A stretch of DNA of 64,000 nucleotides from Paenibacillus radicibacter (GCF_024721995.1 NZ_JANQBC010000013.1:62001-126000), one strand, 5' to 3'. Shown: positions 45,178 through 54,093, numbered from the stretch's first letter. The notes: a model not told the origin generated them from the sequence alone. Numbers and translations are program-made.

Positions 45178-45872
45178 TATAAATCCCTCCTTCTGAAGAG
45201 CATATAAGCTACTCCGGCAAAAACGACACCTTGTAGAAACGGAATACTTTTAAACCACATTGCGTCTTGCTTTAAATAATAATAAGGCAGTATATAGTCG
45301 GTCACTTGCAACCATAATTTATCGGAACCAAGTGCCATTAGACCGAGCACAGGCATAGCGATTCCTAACACAATTGCGATAAACATCGACAGAGAACTCT
45401 TCGGAATCACCATGCTAAGGAGCATGTTCAGCCCAATCATATAGCTAATGAACGACATAAGTACCAAGAAATCTACAACTAGTATTTGTTTGGCAAAATA
45501 AGATAACACGCCATATGTAAGTAAAATACAACACATCCAAAAAACAATGATTCCGATGCACTTCCCGAGAAATACAGATAGCCGTGATGTTCGGGTCACC
45601 AAATAACGAATCGTCTGCAGTTCCATTTCCTTATTCAACGTATCGTGTGAAATCGAAAACACAAACAGAAATCCAAGCAGTAGCATTAGAATATAAATGA
45701 TACCCGTGTACAGCGAGTTACTACTGCTGCCAACACCTAACTCACCGAGCAAAATCACGCTAGACATTAATTTAGCTCCGTTGTAAGCGACCAATAGCAT
45801 AATGGCTATGACAGCAATCGCACGAAAACTTTTGAATAACTTAAGAAATTCTCTTCTGGCAATTCCAAGCAA
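45177..45872 (-). CDS. ABC-2-type exporter permease
   Basis: A 231-aa membrane protein with six predicted helices and an A-R-R-E-F-L-K-L-F cytoplasmic start typical of ABC-2 permeases. It pairs with the ATPase gene that overlaps it by one base. A substrate cannot be told. Bacteriocin self-protection, lipid export or drug export are all open. No regulator or sensor kinase is adjacent. Confidence 0.85.
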   Translation of the reverse strand: MLGIARREFLKLFKSFRAIAVIAIMLLVAYNGAKLMSSVILLGELGVGSSSNSLYTGIIYILMLLLGFLFVFSISHDTLNKEMELQTIRYLVTRTSRLSVFLGKCIGIIVFWMCCILLTYGVLSYFAKQILVVDFLVLMSFISYMIGLNMLLSMVIPKSSLSMFIAIVLGIAMPVLGLMALGSDKLWLQVTDYILPYYYLKQDAMWFKSIPFLQGVVFAGVAYMLFRRRDL

Positions 45873-46005
45873 TTAAAACCCTCCCAATCAAATAATTAAC
45901 ACAGTTAAATATCCATTCGATTCCATATCTCATAGTTTTAACTTTAGATTACAGATTTTACGACAATTATGCTCTTAATATCAACTTATCCGAACCTTTA
46001 CATAC

Positions 46006-46043
46006 AAAAAAAACCCTTCACCTACGATTAGGAAAAGGGTTTT
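46006..46043 (-). terminator. Terminator of trxA
   Basis: AAAACCCTT and AAGGGTTTT close a stem just past the trxA stop, with A-rich plus strand (T-rich on the minus strand) beyond it. Confidence 0.8.
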
Positions 46044-46062
46044 ACTTTATTGTAAGATGCAA

Positions 46063-46374
46063 TTAAGCGTGACGCTCAAGTACACTCTTAAGAGCGTCTT
46101 TGGATTGCAAACCAACCAATTTATCAACCGGTTGACCATCTTTAAATACGATCAAAGTCGGGATACTCATTACGCCAAAGCGTGCAGCAGATTCTGCATT
46201 GTCATCCACGTTTACTTTTGCAATTTTGTTGCTAACTTCTTGGGAAAGTTCGTCCAAGATTGGAGCAATCATTTTGCAAGGTCCGCACCAAGGCGCCCAG
46301 AAATCAACCAATACTGTACCTTCCGATTCAACTTCTGCTTTAAAAGTTTGGTCTGTTACATTTACTATTGCCAT
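46063..46374 (-). CDS. trxA: Thioredoxin
   Basis: A 103-aa thioredoxin with the W-C30-G-P-C33 redox pair, preceded by V-D-F-W-A-P, and the cis-proline in S-I-P-T. It reduces protein disulfides and supplies electrons to ribonucleotide reductase and to Met-sulfoxide reductases such as the one at 3599-4087. The open frame extends upstream to 46458 without support. AAGGAGGAG precedes the ATG at 46374, which is the true start. Monocistronic. Confidence 0.96.
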   Translation of the reverse strand: MAIVNVTDQTFKAEVESEGTVLVDFWAPWCGPCKMIAPILDELSQEVSNKIAKVNVDDNAESAARFGVMSIPTLIVFKDGQPVDKLVGLQSKDALKSVLERHA

Positions 46375-46550
46375 GGATGTCTCCTCCTTGAATATAAAGA
46401 AAAAATGAATACTTAAAGTAATCGACGGTTTGTCGTCAATATGTAAAGTATACCACAAAGCACCTCATTTTCAACCAAACAGCTCCCCGTTAAAAATTGG
46501 GCTTGTGATTTGGGTCATTGACGTTTACAGAATTGTCACTTTCCTCTTCT

Positions 46551-46579
46551 TTACAATCATTGCTTGGTATGAGTATACT
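46551..46579 (+). promoter_or_regulatory. Promoter of the 48-aa membrane protein gene
   Basis: TTACAA (46551-46556), a 17-bp spacer and TATACT (46574-46579), 33 bp before the start codon. Confidence 0.6.
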
Positions 46580-46612
46580 TAAAGCAAAATGTACGTGTCA
46601 GGAGGATTATCA

Positions 46613-46759
46613 ATGAGCCAGACAAGAAACCCCGAGCAGCACATTAACGAAGAACCTCGTAACGATTTCATGGACTTGATGATTGGTTTCGGCGGATTTT
46701 TCGGTGTTCTCTTCCTTATCTTCCTTGTAGGTGTAGTCATTAAATTAATGATCGGTTAA
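46613..46759 (+). CDS. Small single-helix membrane protein (48 aa)
   Basis: ATG at 46613 with AGGAGG 7 nt upstream opens a 48-codon frame ending TAA at 46757-46759. The first 20 residues are polar and charged (Q-H-I-N-E-E-P-R). Residues about 22-47 are one hydrophobic helix rich in Gly, Phe and Val (G-F-G-G-F-F-G-V-L-F). A good promoter lies before it and a strong terminator after it, so it is a complete transcription unit. I do not recognise the family. Confidence 0.8.
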   Translation: MSQTRNPEQHINEEPRNDFMDLMIGFGGFFGVLFLIFLVGVVIKLMIG

Positions 46760-46773
46760 TTTCCTACATAACT

Positions 46774-46809
46774 AAAAGACCTCCTGCTAATTGCAGAGAG
46801 GTCTTTTTT
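46774..46809. terminator. Terminator between the 48-aa protein gene and dnaI
   Basis: AAAAGACCTC and GAGGTCTTTT form the stem, with an inner CTGC/GCAG, between convergent genes. Confidence 0.85.
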
Positions 46810-46822
46810 CGATGGATCCCAT

Positions 46823-47776
46823 TTATGATTGTCCGCGCTTATTCTCTCCAAGCACTTCAACCTTGTCGACAAAAGGACGAATCCGATCCATAATCCGCTG
46901 TCCCTTATGTTCCTCATCACCATCTTTATTCGTAAATGATAAATGCTTCTCAAGACTATCTAGATCATAATTGGACGTAAAGAAGGTCGGTTTGCGATTC
47001 ATCCGATAGTTCAAGATCGCACCGAGTACATGGTCACGCAGCCACGGATTCAAGTTCTCTGCACCGATGTCGTCGAAGATCAGGACGTCCGTATCCTTAA
47101 GCGCCTCAATCGTCTCACGTAGTGCACCAGCATCTCCAAACATCCCTTTCAAGTCTTCAGCAAAGTCCGGCATGTACACAATCGCGCCTGTATGGCCTTC
47201 CTTCGCCAGCTTGTGTAGCATGTAACACATCAAGAAAGTCTTACCCGTGCCGAATGAGCCATACAGATACAGACCCTTCTTCTGGAGTCCCTCTTCCATC
47301 GTCTTAATGATATAGTCTTGGATTTGATCAACAGCTTTCGCACGCTCCAGATCTTTACCGATAATCTGCTCGAAAGAGTGATTCTCCAAGATCGCTTTAT
47401 CATCGACATGATACGTACGAATTCTAGAGCGAAGCGTCTGTTCAGCCGCGTAAGCAAGTTGCTTCTTACACGCTGCCTTCGTCTCATGAATGTAAGAATA
47501 CGTACCTTGCTGTTCAACCGTAAGTACCGCATAATGCCCTTGTAGATCATTCGGACAACGTTCAAGACCTGGACAGTTCGCACAATTCTTATATTCTTTC
47601 ACACATTGATACAAGCGGTTCATATTCACACGTAAGGTGTGCTCGTCCAGCTCAGGATGTTTCTGACGAAATTTCAAGATTAACGGATCTTGCAAAATCT
47701 GCTGAGCGCGCTCTTCCCCGCTTTTCATGAAAGGTCCTTCGGCAAATTGTTTCAAAATCTGCGACAATGATTCCAA
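46823..47776 (-). CDS. dnaI: Primosomal protein DnaI (helicase loader)
   Basis: The 317-aa AAA+ protein loads the replicative helicase in Bacillota. Its N-terminal domain has the zinc-type cysteines C-A-N-C-P-G-L-E-R-C-P. The C-terminal ATPase has Walker A G-S-F-G-T-G-K-T and Walker B V-L-I-F-D-D-I-G. It is 33 bp downstream of dnaB and partners with it in PriA- and DnaA-dependent helicase loading. Confidence 0.95.
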   Translation of the reverse strand: MESLSQILKQFAEGPFMKSGEERAQQILQDPLILKFRQKHPELDEHTLRVNMNRLYQCVKEYKNCANCPGLERCPNDLQGHYAVLTVEQQGTYSYIHETKAACKKQLAYAAEQTLRSRIRTYHVDDKAILENHSFEQIIGKDLERAKAVDQIQDYIIKTMEEGLQKKGLYLYGSFGTGKTFLMCYMLHKLAKEGHTGAIVYMPDFAEDLKGMFGDAGALRETIEALKDTDVLIFDDIGAENLNPWLRDHVLGAILNYRMNRKPTFFTSNYDLDSLEKHLSFTNKDGDEEHKGQRIMDRIRPFVDKVEVLGENKRGQS

Positions 47777-47809
47777 TTCGTCCCACCTCCCTTAACATTT
47801 GTTCAATGA

Positions 47810-49348
47810 TCATTTATTTCTTGCATCTAACTTCCGTGCTTTATTCAAAATGGCTTCGAGTTCGGCATCTGTCGGTTTCTGTGACTGACTACCTGTTGCT
47901 ATCGGAATCCGCGGCTTCTGCGATTTCGCATTCGCCGAGCCTACTGGACGTCCTGCTCTGCCGCCTGTTTTGGACTTCGCATTCGCACGTTCCTTCGCTT
48001 CCATCGCTTTCGCAACAGCAAGCTCGCGCGTACGAATTCGAGCTTTCACATAGCTCACAGCCGCTTCGAACGTCGTGACTCCTTTTCCAATCATATCAGA
48101 TGCAACGTCCTCAAGTCGAAATTTCTCCCAAGATCGATTGTCGATATGGGTAAAATGAATGAGTACATTAAGAACTTCATCGGCCATGCCGTACACTTTA
48201 TGAATACGCAAGAATGTCTCGCGAATTTGTGGTGGGATAATACCATTAGGGATAAACGTCTCCAGCACCTTGGTATAAGGTTGATTACGAAGGAACACAT
48301 TATATTGCTGAATGTCGTTGCAGTCATCAAGCAGGAATGTTGGCACATCCAGACAATGATTTAACGAAACGGTCTTCTCTGTTGGCACTCCTGAACTGGA
48401 AGCAGCAACACTAGACTTCATTTCTTCTTTCCTACCCATTAGCATCACAGCAGAATCCTTACGCTTCTCACCTTGCAAGTATAATAATGTCGCTTCTTCT
48501 TCCAAAATCTCTTTTTGCAAGTCACCTTGTTTATTAAAAATATCCTGTTTATCTAGCAAGCGCCTTAAATCGACGATATCTAAATTGTACTTGGATGCGA
48601 CAAAATTAATTAATATCATCTGATCCGGCTGCTTGTTTAATTGCTCCACATATACACGGTTCTCTGACGAATACGGGAATGATGCGATAATGTCCGCATA
48701 ATCAATATTCCCAACCTCACTGGAAAAACTACGTGCTGCTTGACCTACTGATTTCGTCGCCGCTGCTTCTTGCAGAGCTTTCTCCAGCTCAGCATCGACA
48801 CCATGCGGACTTGGACGAAACAGATCATAGAACGATACCGATAAATCTTCTCCCGCTGCACTTCCAATCGTATCGAGTTTTGGCATAAGCAACTCATCAC
48901 GAAGCGCAAGTACGAGATGTTTCCCCACTTTGTCGTGAAGCGCAAGCATCAAGTGATCACTATAGAAAAACTCTTGCGGTGATAGTGGCGGCGTTAATAT
49001 ATATTCGAAGAATGGATCTTCGTCCGGATGATCAAAGCGACGTACCGATTGAAGAAGCCCAACTGCTTCAAGCTTCGATGTTAATTCAATTAAGCTCTTG
49101 CGTCCGCGTTCACCTTGTTCCAAATCCAGATATAAGAATAACTTTCGTTGAAGCTCAAGCGCGGAATAACCGGCTTTATCTGCCGGAACTTGTCCATATA
49201 AGGTATGAAAAAGAGCTGTGGCTAGCCCACCTATGATAGGCTGGTAGGCGTTAGAAAGCATACGGAGCTGCAAAGGGCTCATGGCAAAATCCCGATACAC
49301 ACAAAATCGGTGCTTCTCGGTAAATTGCAACATATTCGATATCCTCAT
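47810..49348 (-). CDS. dnaB: Replication initiation and membrane attachment protein DnaB (helicase loading)
   Basis: A 512-aa protein of the Bacillota-specific DnaB/DnaD family (not the helicase that Escherichia coli calls DnaB). The N-terminal winged region begins about residue 20 (D-F-A-M-S-P-L-Q). The DnaB_2/DDBH2 domain lies at about 375-450 (L-R-N-Q-P-Y-T, then Y-V-K-A-R-I-R-T-R). The tail after about 455 is basic and Ala/Lys-rich. With DnaD and DnaI it remodels origin DNA and loads the helicase. AGGAGGTG precedes the ATG. It is first in the dnaB-dnaI pair. Confidence 0.93.
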   Translation of the reverse strand: MRISNMLQFTEKHRFCVYRDFAMSPLQLRMLSNAYQPIIGGLATALFHTLYGQVPADKAGYSALELQRKLFLYLDLEQGERGRKSLIELTSKLEAVGLLQSVRRFDHPDEDPFFEYILTPPLSPQEFFYSDHLMLALHDKVGKHLVLALRDELLMPKLDTIGSAAGEDLSVSFYDLFRPSPHGVDAELEKALQEAAATKSVGQAARSFSSEVGNIDYADIIASFPYSSENRVYVEQLNKQPDQMILINFVASKYNLDIVDLRRLLDKQDIFNKQGDLQKEILEEEATLLYLQGEKRKDSAVMLMGRKEEMKSSVAASSSGVPTEKTVSLNHCLDVPTFLLDDCNDIQQYNVFLRNQPYTKVLETFIPNGIIPPQIRETFLRIHKVYGMADEVLNVLIHFTHIDNRSWEKFRLEDVASDMIGKGVTTFEAAVSYVKARIRTRELAVAKAMEAKERANAKSKTGGRAGRPVGSANAKSQKPRIPIATGSQSQKPTDAELEAILNKARKLDARNK

Positions 49349-49417
49349 GTCACACCTCCTGTTTACTCCGAGTCTATTCTTTTTATTCTATCATATGTAC
49401 CTTCCGAAAGATAAAGA

Positions 49418-49442
49418 AAAAAGCTTCCTGCTCGGAAGCTTA
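49418..49442 (-). terminator. Terminator of the yuiB-like gene
   Basis: AAGCTTCC-GAGCA-GGAAGCTT followed by T on the minus strand. Confidence 0.8.
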
Positions 49443-49451
49443 TTCACACAA

Positions 49452-49730
49452 TTAGAACATTTTGAACCCTCTTATACGTAATACATCTATCGTTTTGCCA
49501 CTCAAAAACGCACCTGCAAGTCCACCAATCGCAGCTAAGTAGTCAGGTGCACCATACTTACTCATTTGCCCTGCGAAATCACCCCAACCTTGATAGATTA
49601 ATAATCCAATAATCAGAGCAATGAACATATACATAGGCAGCCAAGTCGTCTTGATCAACATGTTCAGGATAAAACCTAATCCGAAGAACAAAACAAACAT
49701 AAGTACGATAACAATAAAGGTTTGAATCAT
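49452..49730 (-). CDS. yuiB: YuiB-family membrane protein
   Basis: A 92-aa protein with two N-terminal hydrophobic helices (F-V-L-F-F-G-L-G-F-I-L-N-M-L then M-F-I-A-L-I-I-G-L-L) and a third weaker one near G-G-L-A-G-A-F-L. The F-F-G-x-G-F-x-L-N-M-L pattern matches YuiB, which in Bacillus lies near yumB and yumC as here. Function unknown. It is monocistronic. Confidence 0.75.
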   Translation of the reverse strand: MIQTFIVIVLMFVLFFGLGFILNMLIKTTWLPMYMFIALIIGLLIYQGWGDFAGQMSKYGAPDYLAAIGGLAGAFLSGKTIDVLRIRGFKMF

Positions 49731-49835
49731 ATGTATAAAACCTCCCGCAATAAGACCTACTCTTTATTGTAAAACACGCCACCAACAAGGTAAAGTGTCT
49801 ACAATTTGAACATTGTTTTGTTCACAGCACGTCCA

Positions 49836-49865
49836 TTGAAACAGCCCACTTATTTCGGGTACAAT
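49836..49865 (+). promoter_or_regulatory. Promoter of hemQ
   Basis: TTGAAA (49836-49841), an 18-bp spacer and TACAAT (49860-49865), about 58 bp before the start codon. Confidence 0.5.
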
Positions 49866-49883
49866 GGTAATGGTTAATAACTA

Positions 49884-49902
49884 ATTGATAATGACTCTCA
49901 AT
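49884..49902 (+). promoter_or_regulatory. Candidate Fur/PerR-type box in the hemQ leader
   Basis: ATTGATAATGACTCTCAAT pairs at 7 of 9 dyad positions and matches the TGATAATnATTATCA pattern of Fur-family boxes moderately. It is just downstream of the -10 box, where a repressor would block transcription. Confidence 0.35.
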
Positions 49903-49923
49903 ATACAAGGAGGCTTTTTACCT

Positions 49924-50670
49924 ATGAGTGAACCTGCCCAAACGTTAGAAGGATGGTATGCCCTGCACGATTTCAGAATGATTGATTGGATCTCTTGGAA
50001 TGCCGCTACACCAAAAGAACGCAAAGCTGCTGCGGATGAATTAACTTCGTTCCTTGCGGATTGCAAAGCGATTGAGAATGATAAGCTTGGTTCCACAGCG
50101 TTCTACAGTATCGTTGGACAAAAGGCTGACTTCGTATTCATGCATTTGCGTGAAACGCTTGAAGAATTAAATGAGCTTGAAACACGTTTCAATAAATCAT
50201 TGATCGCACAATTCACGATCCCAACGTATTCTTACGTGTCTATCGTTGAACTTAGTGCATACCTAGCTAAACCAGGTACAGATCCAATGCAAGACCCAGA
50301 CATTTTGGCTCGTCTAAAGCCAACATTGCCACAGGCCAACCACATCTGCTTCTACCCAATGAACAAGCGTCGTGACGGCGAAGATAACTGGTACATGCTT
50401 GATATGGCAGATCGTTCGAAATTCATGCGCTCTCATGGCATGATCGGACGCAACTATGCAGGTAAAGTGAAACAAATCATTACAGGCTCTGTCGGTTTTG
50501 ACAACTGGGAGTGGGGCGTAACGCTATTTGCGGACGATGCACTTCAATTCAAGAAGCTTGTGTATGAAATGCGCTTCGATGAAGTAAGTGCGCGCTTCGG
50601 TGAATTCGGTGACTTCTATGTGGGTAACCGCTTAGATGAAGCGAAACTTGCGAAGATGCTAGACATTTAA
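49924..50670 (+). CDS. hemQ: Coproheme decarboxylase HemQ (chlorite dismutase-like)
   Basis: A 248-aa protein of the chlorite dismutase-like fold. In Gram-positive bacteria HemQ decarboxylates coproheme III to heme b, the last step of the coproporphyrin route. The proximal heme histidine fits M-R-S-H-G-M-I-G-R, and the W-Y-A-L-H-D-F-R start and [10 protein letters not shown] strand are typical. The frame opens at 49885, but AAGGAGG lies before the ATG at 49924. Codon use suggests high expression. A Fur-like box sits in the leader. Confidence 0.94.
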   Translation: MSEPAQTLEGWYALHDFRMIDWISWNAATPKERKAAADELTSFLADCKAIENDKLGSTAFYSIVGQKADFVFMHLRETLEELNELETRFNKSLIAQFTIPTYSYVSIVELSAYLAKPGTDPMQDPDILARLKPTLPQANHICFYPMNKRRDGEDNWYMLDMADRSKFMRSHGMIGRNYAGKVKQIITGSVGFDNWEWGVTLFADDALQFKKLVYEMRFDEVSARFGEFGDFYVGNRLDEAKLAKMLDI

Positions 50671-50682
50671 CTTGAGAAGCGC

Positions 50683-50866
50683 GTGTTCAAAAAGTTTGGT
50701 CACTACAGAGAAAAAAGCACTTAATGCTTACGAAGTGGCTTTCCAAGGAAAGCCTGTGAGTCTCAATCGTGAATTTTGAATTTATTTAATTGTATTTTCA
50801 CGATTTCAAAGGCGAACACTTCGTTCCTACAGTGCATCTTTCTCTTCCGCTTAACTTTTTGAACAC
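50683..50866. repeat. MITE-like repeat, copy 1
   Basis: Ends in perfect 14-bp inverted repeats GTGTTCAAAAAGTT (50683-50696) and AACTTTTTGAACAC (50853-50866). Inside are two further stems, GGCTTTCC/GGAAAGCC and ATCGTGA/TCACGAT. No open frame. It matches the element at 54466-54653 over its whole length, in the same orientation. Confidence 0.85.
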
Positions 50867-50889
50867 ACTCTTACAGACTTCTTGGATAC

Positions 50890-50932
50890 AAAAAAGTCTT
50901 ACCTTTGGCACATGACCTCCGGTAAGACTTTC
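50890..50932. terminator. Terminator of the ndh operon
   Basis: AAAGTCTTACC and GGTAAGACTTT around a 17-nt loop, with T-rich sequence on both strands. Confidence 0.8.
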
Positions 50933-50949
50933 TTTATCTTCGTATGCGG

Positions 50950-51225
50950 TTATTCATCGTCTTCATCTGCAATCGCTCGAAGCTGAGCTTCCATCTCTGC
51001 TTTGCGTGCGAGATACTCTTCGGTATCCCGATCACGCTGCCGACCCTTCTCCTTCAAGCGTTCAATCGCGGGAAGAATAAGAATGTCGATCTCTTTTTGC
51101 ACAGTGGCGACAAGATCATAACGATTCTGCTCTTCAAGATAGTGCCCTACATCGAATAACGCGTTATATCGATCAAGTTCATCTCGAGTCAGTAGTCCTC
51201 TAACTTGCACACTACAATGGCGCAT
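50950..51225 (-). CDS. Small charged protein downstream of NDH-2
   Basis: I do not recognise this 91-aa product. It starts 2 bp after the ndh stop, so translation is likely coupled. After a short N-terminal strand it is almost all charged helix (Y-L-E-E-Q-N-R-Y-D, E-K-G-R-Q-R-D-R-D-T-E-E-Y-L) and ends in D-E-D-D-E, which suggests a coiled coil or a partner-binding helix. It might bind or regulate the dehydrogenase. The ATG lacks a strong ribosome binding site. Confidence 0.65.
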   Translation of the reverse strand: MRHCSVQVRGLLTRDELDRYNALFDVGHYLEEQNRYDLVATVQKEIDILILPAIERLKEKGRQRDRDTEEYLARKAEMEAQLRAIADEDDE

Positions 51226-51227
51226 AA

Positions 51228-52421
51228 TTAAATAATTTTACCTTTCTTAATCACAAGTGGCACGCCGCCAATAATGAACAAGTAACGGTTATCGATAACC
51301 TTCTTCATAAGAGCTGCAACGTTACCTTTGATCTTGCGAGTTCCGACTACACCTACTGCTTCACCTTTACCTAAAGATGCAACAACACCTTTATTTACGA
51401 ACGTGAATGATTTTAGTTCAGAACCACGAATCGAACCGATCAAGTTTTGCGCAACGACAACACCTTGTTGGCAAGCGATTTGTGCCGTTGGCGGGTAAGG
51501 ACGATTCTCAGGGCTAATTACTAGAGAAGAATCACCTAGAACGAAGATATTATCGTAGCTTGGTGCACGCAAGAACTCGTCGACTTTAATACGTCCACGC
51601 ATCGTCTCGAAGCCTGCTTCGTCTAGCAAGTGATTACCACGGATACCACCTGTCCAGATGACAGTACCTGCTTTGATGAACTCATCACCAGCAATTAGTA
51701 CGCCTTCTGGTGTACATTCTTGAATCGCAGTCGCAATCTTGAATGTCACGCCTTTATCGCCAAGAACGCGCATTGCATACTCAACAAGTTCAGGGTCAAA
51801 GCCTGGAAGTGCAGTCGGTGCTGCTTCAATGTTAATGATCTGAACAAGACCTGGATCAACGTCGAACTCTTTACAAAGTTCTGGAACACGGTCAGCAAGC
51901 TCACCAAGGAACTCGATTCCTGTAAATCCAGCACCGCCGACAACGATTGTTAGTAGTTCTGGATGTTCTGGCTCACGCTTATACTTCGCGAATTGATACT
52001 CGATATGCTCACGAATGTGACGAACCGAGTTAATACTGCGAATGTTCATTGCATGTTCTTTAAGACCTGGAATACCGAAAGTTTCAGGCTCTCCACCTAG
52101 ACCTACTACAAGGTAGTCGTAGGAAAGTGTGCCATCTTCAAGCGTTACTTTCTTATCTTCCAAGTTGATATGTGTAACAGTTGACTTCACGAAGTCAATC
52201 TTGAATTCATCAATTAATTTCGTAATATTTACGCGCGAATCTTCTGGATTACCAGTACCCGCTGCAGGAATGTGTAAAGATGTTGTAATATAGTGATAGT
52301 CGTGTTTGTTAACCAACGTCACATCTGCTTCATTATAATTTAACGTTTTTTGCAAACGTAATGCCGTTACGACTCCGCCGTAACCTGCTCCTAAAATAAC
52401 AATCTTAGGTATTCTACTCAT
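51228..52421 (-). CDS. ndh: Type II NADH dehydrogenase
   Basis: A 397-aa NDH-2. G-A-G-Y-G-G near the start binds [13 protein letters not shown] in the middle binds NADH, and W-T-G-G-I-R-G plus F-V-L-G-D-S-S close the FAD site. The C-terminal amphipathic region anchors it on the membrane. It passes electrons from NADH to menaquinone without pumping. A TTG at 52430 is in frame, but GGAGAG at 52431-52436 is 9 nt from the ATG at 52421. A Rex-like site lies upstream and fits NADH control. Confidence 0.93.
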   Translation of the reverse strand: MSRIPKIVILGAGYGGVVTALRLQKTLNYNEADVTLVNKHDYHYITTSLHIPAAGTGNPEDSRVNITKLIDEFKIDFVKSTVTHINLEDKKVTLEDGTLSYDYLVVGLGGEPETFGIPGLKEHAMNIRSINSVRHIREHIEYQFAKYKREPEHPELLTIVVGGAGFTGIEFLGELADRVPELCKEFDVDPGLVQIINIEAAPTALPGFDPELVEYAMRVLGDKGVTFKIATAIQECTPEGVLIAGDEFIKAGTVIWTGGIRGNHLLDEAGFETMRGRIKVDEFLRAPSYDNIFVLGDSSLVISPENRPYPPTAQIACQQGVVVAQNLIGSIRGSELKSFTFVNKGVVASLGKGEAVGVVGTRKIKGNVAALMKKVIDNRYLFIIGGVPLVIKKGKII

Positions 52422-52749
52422 GTTCCACAACTCTCCAATTTATCGTATTTTTTATTATTGTGAAAATTTACACATTGTTGCCTAAGGTAATATGTTCTTT
52501 GTGATATTTATCATAGCAATTTTTTAAAGCAAGCGAAAAGGGTAAATTATTCCATGGATTAGATAAAGTCCAAAGTGTATCATATAATTTCCTTTTCTAA
52601 ATATCAAGGCTTTTTTTGCGCGTATTGTAAAAATTCTAATTATTATTTTCACATTCGTTTTCATGAAATCTAGAAATTGTATTTTATTTTCTTCTTCGGA
52701 AGATTTATAATGAATAACTGATGTGCTATTCCCTTCGGAGGTGTTTCTA
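52422..52749. promoter_or_regulatory. Divergent control region of ndh and yumC
   Basis: This AT-rich gap of about 330 bp holds no gene. TTGTGAAAATTTACACAT (52458-52475) resembles the Rex operator TTGTGAA-N4-TTCACAA with few mismatches, about 40 bp before the ndh start. TGTGA-N6-TCATA (52500-52515) resembles an FNR/Crp box. On the plus side TATAAT (52706-52711) is the likely yumC -10 box, with no clear -35. Rex control of NDH genes is established in Bacillus. The sites here are inferred by eye. Confidence 0.5.
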
Positions 52750-53757
52750 TTGACAGTCATTCAAAGCGACGACAATCAAATCGTAGATATTATCATTATC
52801 GGTGGTGGACCCGCTGGTATGTTCGCGGCGTTTTATGGTGGAATGAGACAAGCTTCCGTCCGAATCATCGAGAGTATGCCACAACTAGGCGGACAGCTTG
52901 CGGCCCTTTATCCTGAAAAATACATCTATGATGTTGCAGGTTTCCCTAAGGTGACAGCGCAAAATTTGGTAGACAACTTGAAAGAGCAAATGAAGCTTTT
53001 CCCTGATCTACAAATTAGCTTAGAAGAAAAAGTGGTTTCCGTTTCCAAAAAAGAAGAGCGTTTATTTGAAGTAACAACAGATAAAGGCGTTCACTTCAGC
53101 CGCTCCATTATTATATCCGGTGGCGTAGGCGCGTTTGAACCACGTCGTCTAGAGCTTACAGAAGCTTCGCAGTATGAGAAGAAGAACTTGCAGTACTTCA
53201 TTAGTGATCTGAATGCTTATGCAGGTAAAAAAGTATTAATCTCTGGTGGCGGCGACTCCGCAGTGGACTGGGCGTTAATGCTTGAGCCAATCGCTGAGCA
53301 AGTGACACTGATTCACCGCAGAGACAAGTTCCGTGCGCACGAGCACAGTGTAGAGAACTTAATGAACTCCAAAGTGAATGTCGTAACACCTAAAGAAATT
53401 ACGAAGCTTCATGGTGGAGACTTCATCGAGCAAGTCACTCTTACGGATTGCAAATCAGGTGAGGAAATGACACTTGATGTCGATGCGGTCATCGTTAACT
53501 TCGGTTTCGTATCTTCCCTTGGCCCAATTGCAGAGTGGGGTCTTGAGATTGAAAGCGGATCTATCGTCGTTGATTCTCGCATGGAGACGAATATCCCTGG
53601 TATTTTTGCAGCAGGCGATATTACAACTTACCCTGGTAAGCTGAAACTTATTGCTGTTGGATTTGGTGAAGCACCTACTGCGATCAACAATGCAAAAGTG
53701 TACATCGATCCTAAAGCGAAGTTATCCCCAGGACACAGCTCGAACCTCAAGTTCTAA
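52750..53757 (+). CDS. yumC: Ferredoxin/flavodoxin-NADP+ reductase (YumC type)
   Basis: A 335-aa thioredoxin-reductase-like [14 protein letters not shown] binds [14 protein letters not shown] binds NADPH, and [11 protein letters not shown] closes the FAD site. The C-x-x-C of thioredoxin reductases is missing, which separates YumC from TrxB. It supplies reduced ferredoxin or flavodoxin. The ATG at 52723 would place GGAGGTG inside the gene. TTG at 52750 is 6 nt after that motif and is taken as the start. Confidence 0.92.
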   Translation: MTVIQSDDNQIVDIIIIGGGPAGMFAAFYGGMRQASVRIIESMPQLGGQLAALYPEKYIYDVAGFPKVTAQNLVDNLKEQMKLFPDLQISLEEKVVSVSKKEERLFEVTTDKGVHFSRSIIISGGVGAFEPRRLELTEASQYEKKNLQYFISDLNAYAGKKVLISGGGDSAVDWALMLEPIAEQVTLIHRRDKFRAHEHSVENLMNSKVNVVTPKEITKLHGGDFIEQVTLTDCKSGEEMTLDVDAVIVNFGFVSSLGPIAEWGLEIESGSIVVDSRMETNIPGIFAAGDITTYPGKLKLIAVGFGEAPTAINNAKVYIDPKAKLSPGHSSNLKF

Positions 53758-53786
53758 TTCAATTGTAACAAATAGCTTTCAATAAA

Positions 53787-53843
53787 AAAGGGTATTCTAG
53801 CCTTGTTCGATGTAAGAATCGATTACAAGGAGGAATACCCTTT
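53787..53843 (+). promoter_or_regulatory. Hairpin covering the ribosome binding site of the zinc-ribbon gene
   Basis: AAAGGGTATTC (53787-53797) pairs with GAATACCCTTT (53833-53843), CCTTGT (53801-53806) with ACAAGG (53825-53830), and TCGAT (53807-53811) with ATCGA (53818-53822). The AAGGAGG at 53827-53833 and the first two bases of the TTG start at 53842 are inside the stem. It also follows the yumC stop and is followed by a T-rich stretch, so it could serve as the yumC terminator. Confidence 0.7.
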
Positions 53844-54093
53844 GTCTTATTTTTGTGAAGTATGTAATGGTCTTCAGCAACTCACCGCAAATTGCCCGCA
53901 TTGTCATGCAGAAGCACAAGACTTCGGTCCCTATAATGATTACTTAGGTCCCTACTCTCCTTATCGGTCCATGGATGTGTTGTCGTTCTCCAATGGCTTG
54001 ACCGACTTATCGCAGCATACGTGTCTGCACATGATGAGTTGTCCACTTTGCGACCATACCTTCCAGTTATCTGTATATGTACGTTCTTACTAG
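53842..54093 (+). CDS. Small double zinc-ribbon protein (83 aa)
   Basis: From a TTG at 53842, AAGGAGG 8 nt upstream opens an 83-codon frame. Two C-x-x-C pairs start it (C-E-V-C and C-P-H-C), and a further C-x-x-C (C-P-L-C-D-H) lies near the end, giving a zinc-ribbon-like plan. The middle is rich in Tyr, Pro and Ser (Y-N-D-Y-L-G-P-Y-S-P-Y-R). Function unknown. Its 3' end overlaps sda on the other strand by 27 bp. The hairpin over its start suggests controlled translation. Confidence 0.7.
   Translation: MSYFCEVCNGLQQLTANCPHCHAEAQDFGPYNDYLGPYSPYRSMDVLSFSNGLTDLSQHTCLHMMSCPLCDHTFQLSVYVRSY

Noticed and set aside
46375-46458. 28-residue N-terminal extension of thioredoxin
   Set aside because: The ATG at 46374 has AAGGAGGAG directly upstream and gives the normal thioredoxin length.
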